Shown: piece by piece, positions 16,724 to 27,445 of the stretch | Layout of the letters: the number at the start of each line of letters is the position of its first letter | How positions within the stretch are numbered: the first letter of the stretch is position 1 | Source: Streptacidiphilus carbonis | Lineage (GTDB): Bacteria; Actinomycetota; Actinomycetes; Streptomycetales; Streptomycetaceae | Reading direction: 5' to 3' | Assembly: GCF_000787775.1 (NCBI RefSeq) | Contig: NZ_BBPM01000003.1 | Coordinates: forward strand, 91,189 to 155,188 | DNA length: 64,000 nucleotides | Position numbers and translations under genes: made by a program | Notes under the pieces: model-generated | Database searches by the model: none | Told to the model about the DNA's origin: nothing | What the model saw: the letters and a program-made list of their open reading frames with translations, nothing else

Positions 16724-17098
16724 TCAGCCCCGCGGCCCGGGATCCGTCGGAAGCAGCAGGTCCGCGAGCTCCGCCGGGGCGGCCTGGCGCCAGGAGTCGA
16801 CCACGATGTCACGGAGCTCGTCCACATCGTCGAGCGCCGCCAGACGGGCCCGCACCCAGGAGGAGTTGGCCTCGTGCGGCGGCACCCAGAACTTGTCCGG
16901 CTCGGAGGCGATCAGCTCATAGCGGTCGATCCTCGGACAGCGCACCGCGAAGGACGTCCCGTCGTCGGGGACGGTGACGAACATCCGGCCCGCGACGTGG
17001 AAGGTCGGATGGTTCCACAGTTCCTTCTCCACCGTCTGCGGCAGCGACAGGGCGATGCGGCGGACGTCGTCGGCGTCGAGCGGGGGAACTGCCTTCAT
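16724..17098 (-). CDS. MmcQ/YjbR-family protein
   Basis: This 124-residue protein fits the MmcQ/YjbR double-wing fold in length and motifs: RRIALSLPQTVEKELWNHPTF, MFVTVPDDG, FAVRC, the KFWVPPHEANSSWVRARL region and a Trp near the end. The family is annotated DNA-binding, but its function is unknown. ATG 17098 is chosen; CTGAGG abuts it. A TTG ten codons upstream is less likely. Confidence 0.82.
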   Translation of the reverse strand: MKAVPPLDADDVRRIALSLPQTVEKELWNHPTFHVAGRMFVTVPDDGTSFAVRCPRIDRYELIASEPDKFWVPPHEANSSWVRARLAALDDVDELRDIVVDSWRQAAPAELADLLLPTDPGPRG

Positions 17099-17132
17099 CC
17101 TCAGGATTCTACGGCCCGGGGGTGACAACAGG

Positions 17133-17165
17133 GCTGCCGCCCCGACGGCGAGGCGGGGCGGCAGC
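17133..17165. terminator. Terminator of the pyrimidine operon
   Basis: GCTGCCGCCCCG pairs with CGGGGCGGCAGC (12 bp, 9-nt loop), 54 nt beyond the NCS1 permease stop on the minus strand. Confidence 0.75.
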
Positions 17166-17214
17166 GGCTCGGGGGACGGCAGCGGCTCGGGGGACGCCAG
17201 CGGCTCGGGCCACG
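17161..17214. repeat. Three 18-bp tandem repeats after the NCS1 gene
   Basis: Two identical units of GCAGCGGCTCGGGGGACG are followed by a third with three changes. They lie between the permease stop and the terminator hairpin and share its right arm. Confidence 0.8.
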
Positions 17215-17218
17215 GGGG

Positions 17219-18763
<1,545 letters not shown>

Positions 18764-18777
18764 CGTGGGCCCTCGAT

Positions 18778-19788
18778 TCAGCTGAAGACAGGGATGATCT
18801 CGGATCCGTAGGCGTCGATGGTGCTCTCGACGGCGTCGTGCATGGCGTAGACGGCGAACTGGTCGACGCCCAGGGCGCGCAGCTGTTCCAGCTTCTCCCG
18901 GTGCGCCTCGACCGGGCCCAGCAGGCAGAAGCGGTCCACGATCTCGTCCGGGACGAAGGCGGTGTCGGGGTTGCCGGCCCGGCCGTGGTGGCTGTAGTCG
19001 TAGCCGGCCCGGTCCTTGATGTAGTCGGTCAGCGCCTCCGGCACCAGGTCCGAGTGCTCGCCGTAGCGGCTGACCAGGTCGGCGACATGGTTGCCGACCA
19101 TGCCGCCGAACCAGCGGCACTGCTCCCGGGCGTGGGCCAGCTGCCCGGCGCTGCCGTCGGTGACGTAGGCCGGGGCGGCGACGCAGACGGAGACCGTGCC
19201 GGGATCGCGGCCGGCCTGCTCGGCGGCGCTGCGGACGGCCTTGACCATCCACTCGGTGAGGAAGGGGTCCGCGAGCTGCAGGATGAAGCCGTCGGCCTGA
19301 CGTCCGGTCAGCTCCAGTGCCTTGGGGCCGTAGGCGCCCATCCAGACGGGCAGCGAGCCGTCCTTGACCCAGGGCAGCCGCATCGCGGTGCCGTCGACCA
19401 CGGTCTCCCGGCCCTCGGCCAGCTCCTTGATGGCGTGCATCGCCTCGCTGAGCCGGGCCAGGGTGGCCGGCTTGCGGCCGGCCACCCGCATCGCGGAGTC
19501 GCCGCGACCGATCCCGCAGACGGTGCGGTTGCCGTAGGTGTCGTTGAGGGTGGCGAACAGGGAGGCGGTGACCTCCCAGGTGCGGGTGGACGGGTTGGTG
19601 ACCATGGGGCCAACCGTCATCCGCTCGGTCTCGGCGAGGATCCGGGCGTAGGTGACGAAGGGCTCCTGCCACAGCACCACCGAGTCGAAGGTCCAGCCGT
19701 GGCCGAACCCGGCCGTCTCGGCCCGCTTCATCCGGTCGATGAGCAGCTGCGCGGGTGGGTCGGTCTGTAGTACGAGGCCGAAGTCCAT
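18778..19788 (-). CDS. LLM-class flavin/F420-dependent oxidoreductase
   Basis: This 336-residue luciferase-like TIM-barrel protein has MDFGLVLQTDPPAQLLIDRM, HGWTFDSVVLWQEPFV, MTVGPMVTNPSTR, IGRGDSAMRVAGRKP and LPVWMGAYGPKAL. It matches the group of LLM proteins regularly found with hydantoinase/dihydropyrimidinase genes. It may perform the reductive or oxidative ring step before hydrolysis. ATG 19788 has CAGGAG 7 nt upstream. The cofactor (F420 or FMN) is not proven. Confidence 0.87.
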   Translation of the reverse strand: MDFGLVLQTDPPAQLLIDRMKRAETAGFGHGWTFDSVVLWQEPFVTYARILAETERMTVGPMVTNPSTRTWEVTASLFATLNDTYGNRTVCGIGRGDSAMRVAGRKPATLARLSEAMHAIKELAEGRETVVDGTAMRLPWVKDGSLPVWMGAYGPKALELTGRQADGFILQLADPFLTEWMVKAVRSAAEQAGRDPGTVSVCVAAPAYVTDGSAGQLAHAREQCRWFGGMVGNHVADLVSRYGEHSDLVPEALTDYIKDRAGYDYSHHGRAGNPDTAFVPDEIVDRFCLLGPVEAHREKLEQLRALGVDQFAVYAMHDAVESTIDAYGSEIIPVFS

Positions 19789-19853
19789 GCTGTGGCTCCT
19801 GTCCTGAGATGGCATCAGCTGAGAGGGAGTCGGATCGATGGCTCGATCCGGAT

Positions 19854-21263
19854 CTAGATCAGGTACTGCGAGGTGCCGCGCGGCAGGTAGGTGCCGTGGC
19901 CGGGACGGCCGACGTACTCGCCGTCGTGCACCACCGCGGCGCCGCGGGAGAGCACGGTGCGGGCCCGGCCGGTGATCTGCTTGCCCTCGTACGCCGAGTA
20001 GTCGACGTTCATGTGGTGGGTGGCGGCGGACATGGTGTACCGCTCGTTCGGGTCGAAGATGACGATGTCGGCGTCGGCGCCGGGGGCGATGGTGCCCTTG
20101 CGCGGGTACAGGCCGAACATCCGGGCCGGGGTGGCGCAGGCCAGCTCGATCCAGCGGCGCCGGGAGAGGTGGCCGTCCAGGACCGCCTGGTGCAGCAGGT
20201 CCATCCGGTTCTCTACGCCGGGCATCCCGTTGGGGATCTTGGAGAAGTCGCCCCGGCCCAGCTCCTTCTGCCCGTTGAAGCAGAACGGGCAGTGGTCGGT
20301 TGACACCACCGAGAGGTCGTCGGTGCGCAGCCCGCGCCAGAGCGCGGCCTGGTGCTCACGGGGCCGCAGCGGGGTGCTGCAGACGTACTTGGCGCCCTCG
20401 AAGCCGGGCTCGGCCAGGTTGTCGGTGGACAGGAACAGGTACTGCGGACAGGTCTCGCCGAAGACGTTGAGACCCAGCCTGCGGGCGGCGGAGATCTCGG
20501 CGACTGCCTGCTCGGCGGAGACGTGGACGATGTAGAGCGGCGCGCCGCCGGCCACCCGGGACAGCTGGATGGCGCGGTGGGTGGCCTCGGCCTCCAGCAG
20601 TTCGCGGCGGACCTCGCCGTGGTAGCGGGGGTCGGTGCGGCCGGCCGCCAGCGCCTGCTCGACCAGCACGTCGATGGCGATGCCGTTCTCGGCGTGCATC
20701 ATCACCAGGCCGCCGTTGCCGCCGGCCCGCTGCATTGCGCGCAGGATGCGGCCGTCGTCGCTGTAGAAGACGCCGGGGTAGGCCATGAACAGCTTGAAGG
20801 AGGTGACCCCCTCCTCCACCAGGACGTCCATCTCCTTGAGGGAGTCCTCGGTGACGTCCGACATGATCATGTGCAGGCCGTAGTCGATGGAGCAGTTGCC
20901 CTCGGCCTTGGCGTGCCAGGCGTCCAGGCCGTCGCGCAGCGAGCCGCCCACCGACTGGATGGCGAAGTCGACGATGGTGGTGGTGCCGCCCCAGGCGGCG
21001 GCCCGGGTGCCGGTCTCGAAGGTGTCCGCGGCCTTGGTGCCGCCGAAGGGCATCTCCATGTGGGTGTGCGCGTCGACCCCGCCGGGGAGGACGTAGCGTC
21101 CGGTGGCGTCGTACTCGGTGTCGGCGGTCCAGGTCTGGGCCGCCGAGCTGCCGGTCGCGGCGAGCGCGACCACCCGCTCGCCCTCGATCAGGACGTCGGC
21201 GTGGACCTCCTCGGCGGCGGTGACGACCAGGCCGTTGCGGATGACGGTGCGGGGCAGGGTCAT
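19854..21263 (-). CDS. hydA: Dihydropyrimidinase (hydantoinase family)
   Basis: This 469-residue cyclic amidohydrolase opens 5,6-dihydrouracil/dihydrothymine to N-carbamoyl-beta-amino acids. Metal-site motifs are complete: DAHTHMEMPFGG (two His), TSFKLFMAYPG (carboxylated Lys), VMMHAEN, YIVHVSAEQA and VVSTDHCPF (Asp). Length is typical. Its ATG overlaps the aminotransferase stop (ATGA), so the genes are translationally coupled. It supplies substrate for the ureidopropionase at 22650. Confidence 0.94.
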   Translation of the reverse strand: MTLPRTVIRNGLVVTAAEEVHADVLIEGERVVALAATGSSAAQTWTADTEYDATGRYVLPGGVDAHTHMEMPFGGTKAADTFETGTRAAAWGGTTTIVDFAIQSVGGSLRDGLDAWHAKAEGNCSIDYGLHMIMSDVTEDSLKEMDVLVEEGVTSFKLFMAYPGVFYSDDGRILRAMQRAGGNGGLVMMHAENGIAIDVLVEQALAAGRTDPRYHGEVRRELLEAEATHRAIQLSRVAGGAPLYIVHVSAEQAVAEISAARRLGLNVFGETCPQYLFLSTDNLAEPGFEGAKYVCSTPLRPREHQAALWRGLRTDDLSVVSTDHCPFCFNGQKELGRGDFSKIPNGMPGVENRMDLLHQAVLDGHLSRRRWIELACATPARMFGLYPRKGTIAPGADADIVIFDPNERYTMSAATHHMNVDYSAYEGKQITGRARTVLSRGAAVVHDGEYVGRPGHGTYLPRGTSQYLI

Positions 21264-22642
21264 GCGGGTCGACTCCCTTCGGGGGCTGCGGGGGCTGCGG
21301 GGGCTGTGGGGGCTTCCGGGACTTCCGGGGCGAGGGTCTCGGCCTGGGCCCGGCGCAGCGCCTCGACCAGCAGGTCGGCGCCCTCGACGGCCTCAGCGCC
21401 GGTGAGCGAGAGCGGCGGGGCGACCCGCAGCACATTGCCGGACAGCCCGCCCTTGCCGATCAGCAGGCCCAGCTCACGGGCGTGCTCCAGGGTGGCGCCG
21501 GCCGCGGCGGGCGAGGGTTCGCCGGCCGCGTCGACCAGCTCGACGCCGATCATCAGCCCCTTGCCGCGCACCTCCCGGACCACCGGCAGTCCGGCCGCGA
21601 GCAGCCGGTCGACCAGGATCGCGCCGGTGCGCCGGGCGTTGCCCTGCAGGTCGTGCTCCAGCAGGTGGCGCAGGTTGGCCAGGGCGCCGGCGGTGGTGAT
21701 CGGGCTGCCGCCGAAGGTGGAGATCGAGTTGGCGTCCAGACAGTCCATCACCTCGGCACGGGCGACCACGCCGCCCATCGACAGGCCGTTGCCGATGCCC
21801 TTGGCGAAGGTCAGCAGGTCCGGCGGACCGGCCTCGGCGTGCGCCTGCCAGCCCCAGAAGTGCTCGCCGGTGCGGCCCCAGCCGGTCTGCACCTCGTCCG
21901 AGATCCAGAGGATGCCGTGCCGGTCCAGCACCCGCTTGAAGGCGGCGAAGAGTCCGTCCGGCCCGGAGGTGAAGCCGCCGACGCCCTGGATCGGCTCGGC
22001 GATCAGCGCCGCGACGCTGCCGCCGACCTGGCCCAGCAGGTCCTCCAGGTCCTCGGTGCAGGCGGCGATGAAGTCGGCGTCCGACAGGTGCGCGAACGGG
22101 CCCCGGGTGCGGACCCCGCCGTGCACGTAGAGGGTCTGCAGTGGCGAGAGGCTGGTGGGCGACCAGGAGCTGTTGCCGGTGATCCCGACGGTGGTGAAGG
22201 AGCGGCCGTGGTAGCTGTTCCGCATCGCCAGCACCTGGTTGGAGTGCCGGTGGGCGGTCGCCAGCAGCAACGCGGCGTCATTGGCCTCGGTGCCGGAGGT
22301 GGTGAAGAAGACCTTGGCGTCCGGGATGCCGGAGAGCTCGGCGATCTGCTCCGCGAGCTCGACCATGCCGGTCGAGAGGTAGAGCGTGGAGGAGTGGATG
22401 ATCCGGCCGGCCTGCTCGGCGACGGCCTTGGTGACCTCGGGCAGGGCGTGGGCGGTCATGGTGGTGAGGATGCCGCCGAAGAAGTCCAGGTAGCGGTTGC
22501 CGGCCGAGTCCCAGACATGCCGGCCCTCGCCGTGGGTGAGCTCGATCGGTTCGCGGTAGTAGGTGGCCAGCCAGGCGGGGGTGACGGCGCGGTGGCGCTG
22601 GTGCAGGGTACGGGTCTCGGCTGCGCGGCTCTGATCGGGCAT
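21260..22642 (-). CDS. Class III PLP aminotransferase (beta-alanine pathway)
   Basis: This 460-residue transaminase has SGTEANDAALLLAT, ISDEVQTGWGRTG and the PLP Lys in LTFAKGIGNGLSMGG. In this operon it most likely transfers the amino group of beta-alanine or 3-aminoisobutyrate, giving (methyl)malonate semialdehyde. The last 25 residues are an Ala/Pro repeat tail encoded by GGGGCTGCG-like repeats (about 21280-21312), beyond the normal fold. The gap to the upstream ureidopropionase is 7 nt. Confidence 0.92.
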   Translation of the reverse strand: MPDQSRAAETRTLHQRHRAVTPAWLATYYREPIELTHGEGRHVWDSAGNRYLDFFGGILTTMTAHALPEVTKAVAEQAGRIIHSSTLYLSTGMVELAEQIAELSGIPDAKVFFTTSGTEANDAALLLATAHRHSNQVLAMRNSYHGRSFTTVGITGNSSWSPTSLSPLQTLYVHGGVRTRGPFAHLSDADFIAACTEDLEDLLGQVGGSVAALIAEPIQGVGGFTSGPDGLFAAFKRVLDRHGILWISDEVQTGWGRTGEHFWGWQAHAEAGPPDLLTFAKGIGNGLSMGGVVARAEVMDCLDANSISTFGGSPITTAGALANLRHLLEHDLQGNARRTGAILVDRLLAAGLPVVREVRGKGLMIGVELVDAAGEPSPAAAGATLEHARELGLLIGKGGLSGNVLRVAPPLSLTGAEAVEGADLLVEALRRAQAETLAPEVPEAPTAPAAPAAPEGSRPA

Positions 22643-22649
22643 GGTCGGT

Positions 22650-23513
22650 TCAGGCCTCCGCGAGCGGGCCGTAGGCGTCGGGGCGCCGGTCGCGGTAGAA
22701 GGCCCACTGGTGCCGGACCTCCTCGATCAGGCCGAAGTCCAGGTCGCGGACGACCAGTTCCTCCTCCTTGTCGGAGGCCGGCTCGCCGACGAACTGGCCG
22801 CGCGGGTCCACGAAGTAGCTGGTGCCGTAGAAGTCGTTGTCGCCGTACTCCTCGACGCCGACCCGGTTGATCGCGGCGACGAAGTACTCGTTGGCGACGG
22901 CGGCGGCCGGCTGCTCCAGCTGCCACAGGTAGGCGGACAGGCCCCGGCTGGTGGCGGAGGGGTTGTAGACCAGCTGTGCCCCGGCCAGGCCCAGCGCGCG
23001 CCAGCCCTCCGGGAAGTGCCGGTCGTAGCAGATGTAGACGCCGATCCGGCCGACGGCGGTGTCGAACACCGGCCAGCCCAGGTTTCCCGGCTTGAAGTAG
23101 TACTTCTCCCAGAAGCCCTTGACCTGCGGGATGTGGTGCTTGCGGTACTTGCCGAGGTAGCTGCCGTCGGCGTCGATCACGGCCGCGGTGTTGTAGTACA
23201 CCCCGGGCTGCTCGACCTCGTAGACCGGGACGACGATGACCATGCTGAGCTCACGGGCCAGCGACTGCATCCGGGTGACCGTGGGTCCCTCGGGCACGGC
23301 CTCGGCCCAGCGGTAGTGCTCCTCCTCCTGCACCTGGCAGAAGTAGGGGGCGTTGAAGACCTCCTGGAAACCGATGATCTGGGCGCCCTGGGCGGCGGCC
23401 TCACGGGCGTAGCGCTCGTGCAGGTCGATCATGGAGGCGCTGTCGCCGGTCCACTTGGTCTGGACGAGTGCGGCGCGGACGGTCTGGGAGGAACTCTGAG
23501 CGGGGTCGGACAT
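22650..23513 (-). CDS. Beta-ureidopropionase (nitrilase superfamily)
   Basis: This 287-residue C-N hydrolase converts N-carbamoyl-beta-alanine to beta-alanine, CO2 and ammonia. The catalytic triad is visible: Glu in IIGFQEVFNAPYF, Lys in YRKHHIPQVKGFWEKYYF, Cys in GVYICYDRHFPEGWR. Length fits bacterial enzymes. It is the first gene of the operon 22650-to-17219 and the likely promoter-proximal gene behind the inverted repeat at 23560. Confidence 0.92.
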   Translation of the reverse strand: MSDPAQSSSQTVRAALVQTKWTGDSASMIDLHERYAREAAAQGAQIIGFQEVFNAPYFCQVQEEEHYRWAEAVPEGPTVTRMQSLARELSMVIVVPVYEVEQPGVYYNTAAVIDADGSYLGKYRKHHIPQVKGFWEKYYFKPGNLGWPVFDTAVGRIGVYICYDRHFPEGWRALGLAGAQLVYNPSATSRGLSAYLWQLEQPAAAVANEYFVAAINRVGVEEYGDNDFYGTSYFVDPRGQFVGEPASDKEEELVVRDLDFGLIEEVRHQWAFYRDRRPDAYGPLAEA

Positions 23514-23559
23514 GACACACCCTCACCTTCTACCGACGGGCAGACATGTCCACCCGTCT

Positions 23560-23575
23560 GTCTACGTGCGTAGAC
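23560..23575. promoter_or_regulatory. Candidate operator of the pyrimidine operon
   Basis: GTCTACG-TG-CGTAGAC is a perfect inverted repeat 47 nt upstream of the ureidopropionase start. A looser ACGGG...CCCGT pair around GACATGTC lies next to it. The regulator is not identified, and its arms differ from the site at the neighbouring TetR gene. Confidence 0.6.
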
Positions 23576-23656
23576 CGTAGGACGATCAACGTAATCCTGG
23601 CAATACGTCGGGCGTAACACAGCGAAGACGTTCTTGTTTCCCGCGGCGCGCGCTGA

Positions 23657-24331
23657 TCACTCCATCGGCGGCGGAAAACCCTGGCGGAACCCATCCTGAC
23701 CTCCCACGACCGGCCGTGGCCAGAGCGAGGCGATCAGCGCGCGGGTGGACAGTTCGAACAGCCGCTCCGGGTCCGGCGCCCCGGCCAGCGCGGCGGCCAG
23801 GGCCGGGTCCTGCTCCGCCGTCTCCGCGCCCCACAGCTCCGGCTCACCCGGCCGCTGCCGCGGCGCGCGCTCGCGGTTGCGCTCCACCAGGACGAAGCCG
23901 ACGACATGGAACTGCAGCACCCGGACCGCCTCGGCCGCCGCGGCGCCGCGCAGCCCGGCGGCATGGGCCTCGTGCACCAGGGCGCGCTGCGCCGGCAGCA
24001 TCATCACCTCGGTCAGCCCCCGTTCGTGCACCAGCGCGATCAGGTGGGGGCGCGCCCGCAGCTTGCGCCGCAGCGCCAGCGCGACGGACTCCGCCCGCGC
24101 CGCCGGGTCCGACCCGCGCGCCTCGATCTGGCCCATCTCACGGACGGTGCGCTGCACCAGCTCGTCCAGCAGCGCCTCCCGGTTGCCGACGTGCCAGTAG
24201 ATCGCGGTGACGGCGGCGCCCAGCTCCGCGGCCAGCTTGCGCATGGTCAGCGCCGACGGCCCCCGGTCCCGCACCAGCGCCTCGGCGGCCAGCAGCACGC
24301 CTTCCCGATCTATCGACTGACGGTCCGTCAT
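23657..24331 (-). CDS. TetR-family regulator (TetR_C type)
   Basis: This 224-residue regulator has an HTH in residues 10-55 (LTMRKLAAELGAAVTAIYWH, VGNREALLDEL) and a C-terminal domain like that of classic TetR (PHLIALVHERG, VLQFHVVGFVLVERNRE). It is divergent from the acetoacetate-decarboxylase-fold operon with a 13-bp palindrome between them, so it probably represses that operon. A second palindrome overlaps its own start codon (24318-24330). Confidence 0.88.
   Translation of the reverse strand: MTDRQSIDREGVLLAAEALVRDRGPSALTMRKLAAELGAAVTAIYWHVGNREALLDELVQRTVREMGQIEARGSDPAARAESVALALRRKLRARPHLIALVHERGLTEVMMLPAQRALVHEAHAAGLRGAAAAEAVRVLQFHVVGFVLVERNRERAPRQRPGEPELWGAETAEQDPALAAALAGAPDPERLFELSTRALIASLWPRPVVGGQDGFRQGFPPPME
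24318..24330. promoter_or_regulatory. Palindrome across the TetR start codon
   Basis: TGACGG-T-CCGTCA is perfect and covers codons 1-5. It could be an autoregulatory site, or chance within coding DNA. Confidence 0.3.
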
Positions 24332-24372
24332 CTTCCTTTGCCCTTCGGCCTTTACCCTTCACGCGTTTCGGA

Positions 24373-24385
24373 GTAACAGTGTTAC
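24373..24385. promoter_or_regulatory. TetR-type operator
   Basis: GTAACA-G-TGTTAC is a perfect palindrome of a form typical for TetR proteins. It lies 30 nt before the decarboxylase-fold gene and 42 nt before tetR, in the only gap between the divergent genes. Confidence 0.75.
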
Positions 24386-24414
24386 AGACCTCAACGCAGC
24401 AAGGGAGACCACTC

Positions 24415-25230
24415 ATGGCACGCGTACGTTACGGTCCGCGCACCGAAGCAGACATCGCCGCGGCGAGGAGCAGCCGAGCCGTCCTCCCCGACATCTGGTC
24501 CACCGGCGTCGTCGCCGTCTGGGAGAGCGACCCGGACGCGGTGGCCCAGGTGCTGCCGCCGCCGCTGAAGCCGGCCGAGCGGGCCCTGGTCCGGGTCAAC
24601 ATCAGCCAGGTCGACCTGTTCGGATCGCCGCTGGGGGCGGGGTCGTTCGCGGTCAGCGCGCAGCACGGCGCGCACAGCGGCTGGTACCCGCTGGTGATGC
24701 CGATGAGCACCGAGCGGGCGCTGATCGGCGGCCGGGAGGTGTTCGGCGAGCCCAAGAAGCTCGGCGAGGTGGCGGTGGACCGGGAAGGCCACCCGGACGG
24801 CGACCGGGTCCGGGCCACGCTGACCCGGCACGGCATCACCTTCGTCGAGGTGGTCGGCCGGGTCACCGGCGAACTGCCGGTCCCGGAACCGGTGCAGAAG
24901 CTCGATTTCTACCTGAAGTTCCTGCCCGCCGTCGACGGCGAGGGCTTCGACCTGGACCCGGTGCTGGTGCACTGCACCCGCAACGAGCGGGTCCGGCGGC
25001 TGGAGGCCGTCGAGGGCGAGGTGATCCTGCGGGAGTCGGCCTTCGACCCGGTGGCGGACCTGCCGGTGCGCCGGCTGCTGGAGATCACCATCGGCGAGAA
25101 GACCTCCGACCAGCGCGGCCGGGTGGTCGAGCGGGTCAGCGCACAGGCGCTGCTGCCCTACGTCCACCAGCGCTACGACGACCCGATGCAGGTGCTGGAC
25201 GCGCCGCCGGTACCGGGCGGTGGTGAGTGA
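24415..25230 (+). CDS. Acetoacetate-decarboxylase-fold protein
   Basis: This 271-residue protein has the ADC signature FGEPKKLGEV, whose Lys pair corresponds to the Schiff-base and pKa-perturbing lysines of acetoacetate decarboxylase, and MPMSTERALIGGREV before it. ADC-fold enzymes decarboxylate beta-keto acids, but many relatives catalyse aldol or hydration steps. ATG 24415 follows GGGAG; an upstream in-frame start at 24379 overlaps the operator and is rejected. It is the first gene of an operon in which each junction overlaps. Confidence 0.85.
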   Translation: MARVRYGPRTEADIAAARSSRAVLPDIWSTGVVAVWESDPDAVAQVLPPPLKPAERALVRVNISQVDLFGSPLGAGSFAVSAQHGAHSGWYPLVMPMSTERALIGGREVFGEPKKLGEVAVDREGHPDGDRVRATLTRHGITFVEVVGRVTGELPVPEPVQKLDFYLKFLPAVDGEGFDLDPVLVHCTRNERVRRLEAVEGEVILRESAFDPVADLPVRRLLEITIGEKTSDQRGRVVERVSAQALLPYVHQRYDDPMQVLDAPPVPGGGE

Positions 25231-26120
25231 TGGAGCTGCTTCCCGGACGGGTGGCCGTGGTCACCGGCGCCGCGAGCGGCATCGGCCTGGCTATGGCGGA
25301 GCGGTTCGCCGCCGAGGGGCTCAGAGTGGTCCTCGCCGACGTCGAGGAGCCGGCCCTGGACAAGGCCGTCGCCGGACTGCGCGAGCGCGGCGCGGAGGCG
25401 GTCGGGCAGGTGGTGGACGTCTCCGAGCGGGAGAGCGTGGTCGGCCTGGCCGACGCGGCGTACCGGGCCTTCGGTGCGGTGCATGTGCTCTGCAACAACG
25501 CCGGGGTGGGCTCGGGCGCCGAGGGCCGGATGTGGGAGCACGAGCCCAACGACTGGAAGTGGGCCTTCGCGGTCAACGTCTGGGGCGTCTTCCACGGGAT
25601 CCAGGCGTTCGTCCCCCGGATGCTGGAGGCCGGGACGCCCGGACACATCGTCAACACCTCCTCGGGGGACGGCGGGATCGCCCCGCTGCCCACCGCCTCG
25701 GTGTACGCGGTGACCAAGGCGGCGGTGGTCACCATGACCGAGTCGCTCTACGCCCATCTGCGCGCCGAGCAGGCGCAGGTCAGCGCCTCGGTGCTGTTCC
25801 CCGGCCCACACATGCTGCGCACCGGCTTGTGGGAGTCGCACCGCAACCGGCCGGAGCGCTTCGCCAAGGAGCGTCCGCGCCGCACCCCGTACCGGAGCCT
25901 CGCGCAGTGGGAGGCGGCGATGGAGGCGGCGGGTCAGCAGGTGGAGTTCACGCCGGTCGAGGAGGTGGCCGGGACGGTGGTGGACGGCATCCGCGCCGAC
26001 CGCTTCTGGATGCTGCCCGCGAGCGAGCACAGCGACCGGCAGATCCGGGCCCGCTCGCAGTCGATGCTGGAGCGCAGCAACCCCGCGTACCTGGAGAAGT
26101 TCATCATCGGAGATGACTGA
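25230..26120 (+). CDS. Short-chain dehydrogenase/reductase
   Basis: This 296-residue classical SDR has the cofactor motif TGAASGIG, NNAG (CNNAGVGSG), Ser in VNTSSGDGG and the YxxxK pair in SVYAVTK. A longer than usual C-terminus (EFTPVEEVAGTVV..., SNPAYLEKFII) is seen in SDRs of this operon type. Its ATG overlaps the previous stop (TGATG). It oxidises or reduces an alcohol/ketone of the unknown pathway. Confidence 0.9.
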   Translation: MELLPGRVAVVTGAASGIGLAMAERFAAEGLRVVLADVEEPALDKAVAGLRERGAEAVGQVVDVSERESVVGLADAAYRAFGAVHVLCNNAGVGSGAEGRMWEHEPNDWKWAFAVNVWGVFHGIQAFVPRMLEAGTPGHIVNTSSGDGGIAPLPTASVYAVTKAAVVTMTESLYAHLRAEQAQVSASVLFPGPHMLRTGLWESHRNRPERFAKERPRRTPYRSLAQWEAAMEAAGQQVEFTPVEEVAGTVVDGIRADRFWMLPASEHSDRQIRARSQSMLERSNPAYLEKFIIGDD

Positions 26121-27445
26121 TGACGACTGGTCAGAACCCTTACACCGAGCCCTATCTGATCGTCTCCTCGGACTGCCACGCCGGGCTGCCGACCGAGCAG
26201 TACCGCCCCTACCTGGAGGCCGCGCACCACGAGGCCTTCGACGGGTTCCTCGCCGAGGCGGCGCAGCGCAGGGAGTCCGCGACCCGGCTCGGGGTGCGCA
26301 ACGAGGCCTTCGCCCGGAAGTGGTTCGAGGAGCACGAGGAGGGCCTGCGCGGCGGCTGGGACGCGGCGCAGCGCGACAAGGAGCTGGACGGCGACGGGGT
26401 CGCCGGCGAGGTGGTGTTCCCCGACGCGGACGCCGTGGACAGCACCACCGCCGCACCCTTCGGCGTCGGCCTCGGGCTGAGCGGGGACCAGGACCCGGTG
26501 CTGGGCATGGCCGGGGCCAAGGCCCACAACCGCTGGCTGGCCGAGTTCATCGCCGACAGCGCGGTACCGGAGCGCCATGCCGGGGTGGCCCTGCTGCCGA
26601 TCACCGGCGAGGTGGAGGCGGTCGTCGCGGAGGTGCGCCGGGCGCACGCCTCCGGGTTGCGCGCTGTGATGATCCCCTCGATGTGGGTCGACAAAGCCCC
26701 CTATCACGACCGGCGCTACGATCCGGTCTGGGCGGTCTGCGAGGAGCTGCGGATGCCCGTGGTCACCCACTCGGGCGCGGCCCCGCGCCATGAGTACGGC
26801 GACCACCTGGGGATCTATGTCACCGAGGTGACCTTCTGGCCCTCCCGTCCGCTGTGGTTCCTGCTCTGGTCCGGCGTGTTCGAGCGGTTCCCCGGGCTGC
26901 GCTTCGGGGTGGCCGAGTCGGGCTGCTGGTGGCTGCCCAATCTGCTGTGGTTCATGGACCGGCTCTACCTCGGCGCGCACGGCGGCAAGAAGCTGTCGCC
27001 GTTCTCCGAGCTGACCATGGCGCCGAGCGCCTACGTCGACCGCAACTGCTTCATCGCCGCGACCAACACCAAGCGGCGCGAGCTGGCGCACCGCTACGAG
27101 ATCGGCGTGGACGCCATCTGCTGGGGCAGCGACTTCCCGCACCCCGAGGGCACCTGGCCGAACACCCGGCAGTGGATGCGCACCTCCTTCCACGACATCC
27201 CGATCGGGGAGACCCGGCGGATGCTGGGGCTGTCCTGCGCCGAGGTCTTCGGCTTCGACACCGCCAGGCTCGCCCCGATCGCGCGGCGGATCGGCCCCAC
27301 CCCGGCCGACCTCGGCCAGCCCGAGGACCAGTCGGCGGTCGAGGCCGCCTGGGCGCCCGCCCGGGAGGTGGGCCGGCACTGGCTGACCGGCCACGACTTC
27401 CCGTTCATCGGCACGGCGGCACCGACCGAGGGGAGGACGCTGTGA
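26120..27445 (+). CDS. Amidohydrolase_2-family metal enzyme, copy 1
   Basis: This 441-residue TIM-barrel amidohydrolase is related to ACMSD/gamma-resorcylate decarboxylases. Metal-site features are IVSSDCHAGLP at the N-terminus (D-x-H instead of H-x-H), THSGAAPRHEYG, and the C-terminal WGSDFPHPEGTWP with the catalytic Asp. Enzymes of this family often remove CO2 or hydrolyse ring-cleavage products. It overlaps the SDR stop (TGATG) and the second amidohydrolase (GTGA). Confidence 0.87.
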   Translation: MTTGQNPYTEPYLIVSSDCHAGLPTEQYRPYLEAAHHEAFDGFLAEAAQRRESATRLGVRNEAFARKWFEEHEEGLRGGWDAAQRDKELDGDGVAGEVVFPDADAVDSTTAAPFGVGLGLSGDQDPVLGMAGAKAHNRWLAEFIADSAVPERHAGVALLPITGEVEAVVAEVRRAHASGLRAVMIPSMWVDKAPYHDRRYDPVWAVCEELRMPVVTHSGAAPRHEYGDHLGIYVTEVTFWPSRPLWFLLWSGVFERFPGLRFGVAESGCWWLPNLLWFMDRLYLGAHGGKKLSPFSELTMAPSAYVDRNCFIAATNTKRRELAHRYEIGVDAICWGSDFPHPEGTWPNTRQWMRTSFHDIPIGETRRMLGLSCAEVFGFDTARLAPIARRIGPTPADLGQPEDQSAVEAAWAPAREVGRHWLTGHDFPFIGTAAPTEGRTL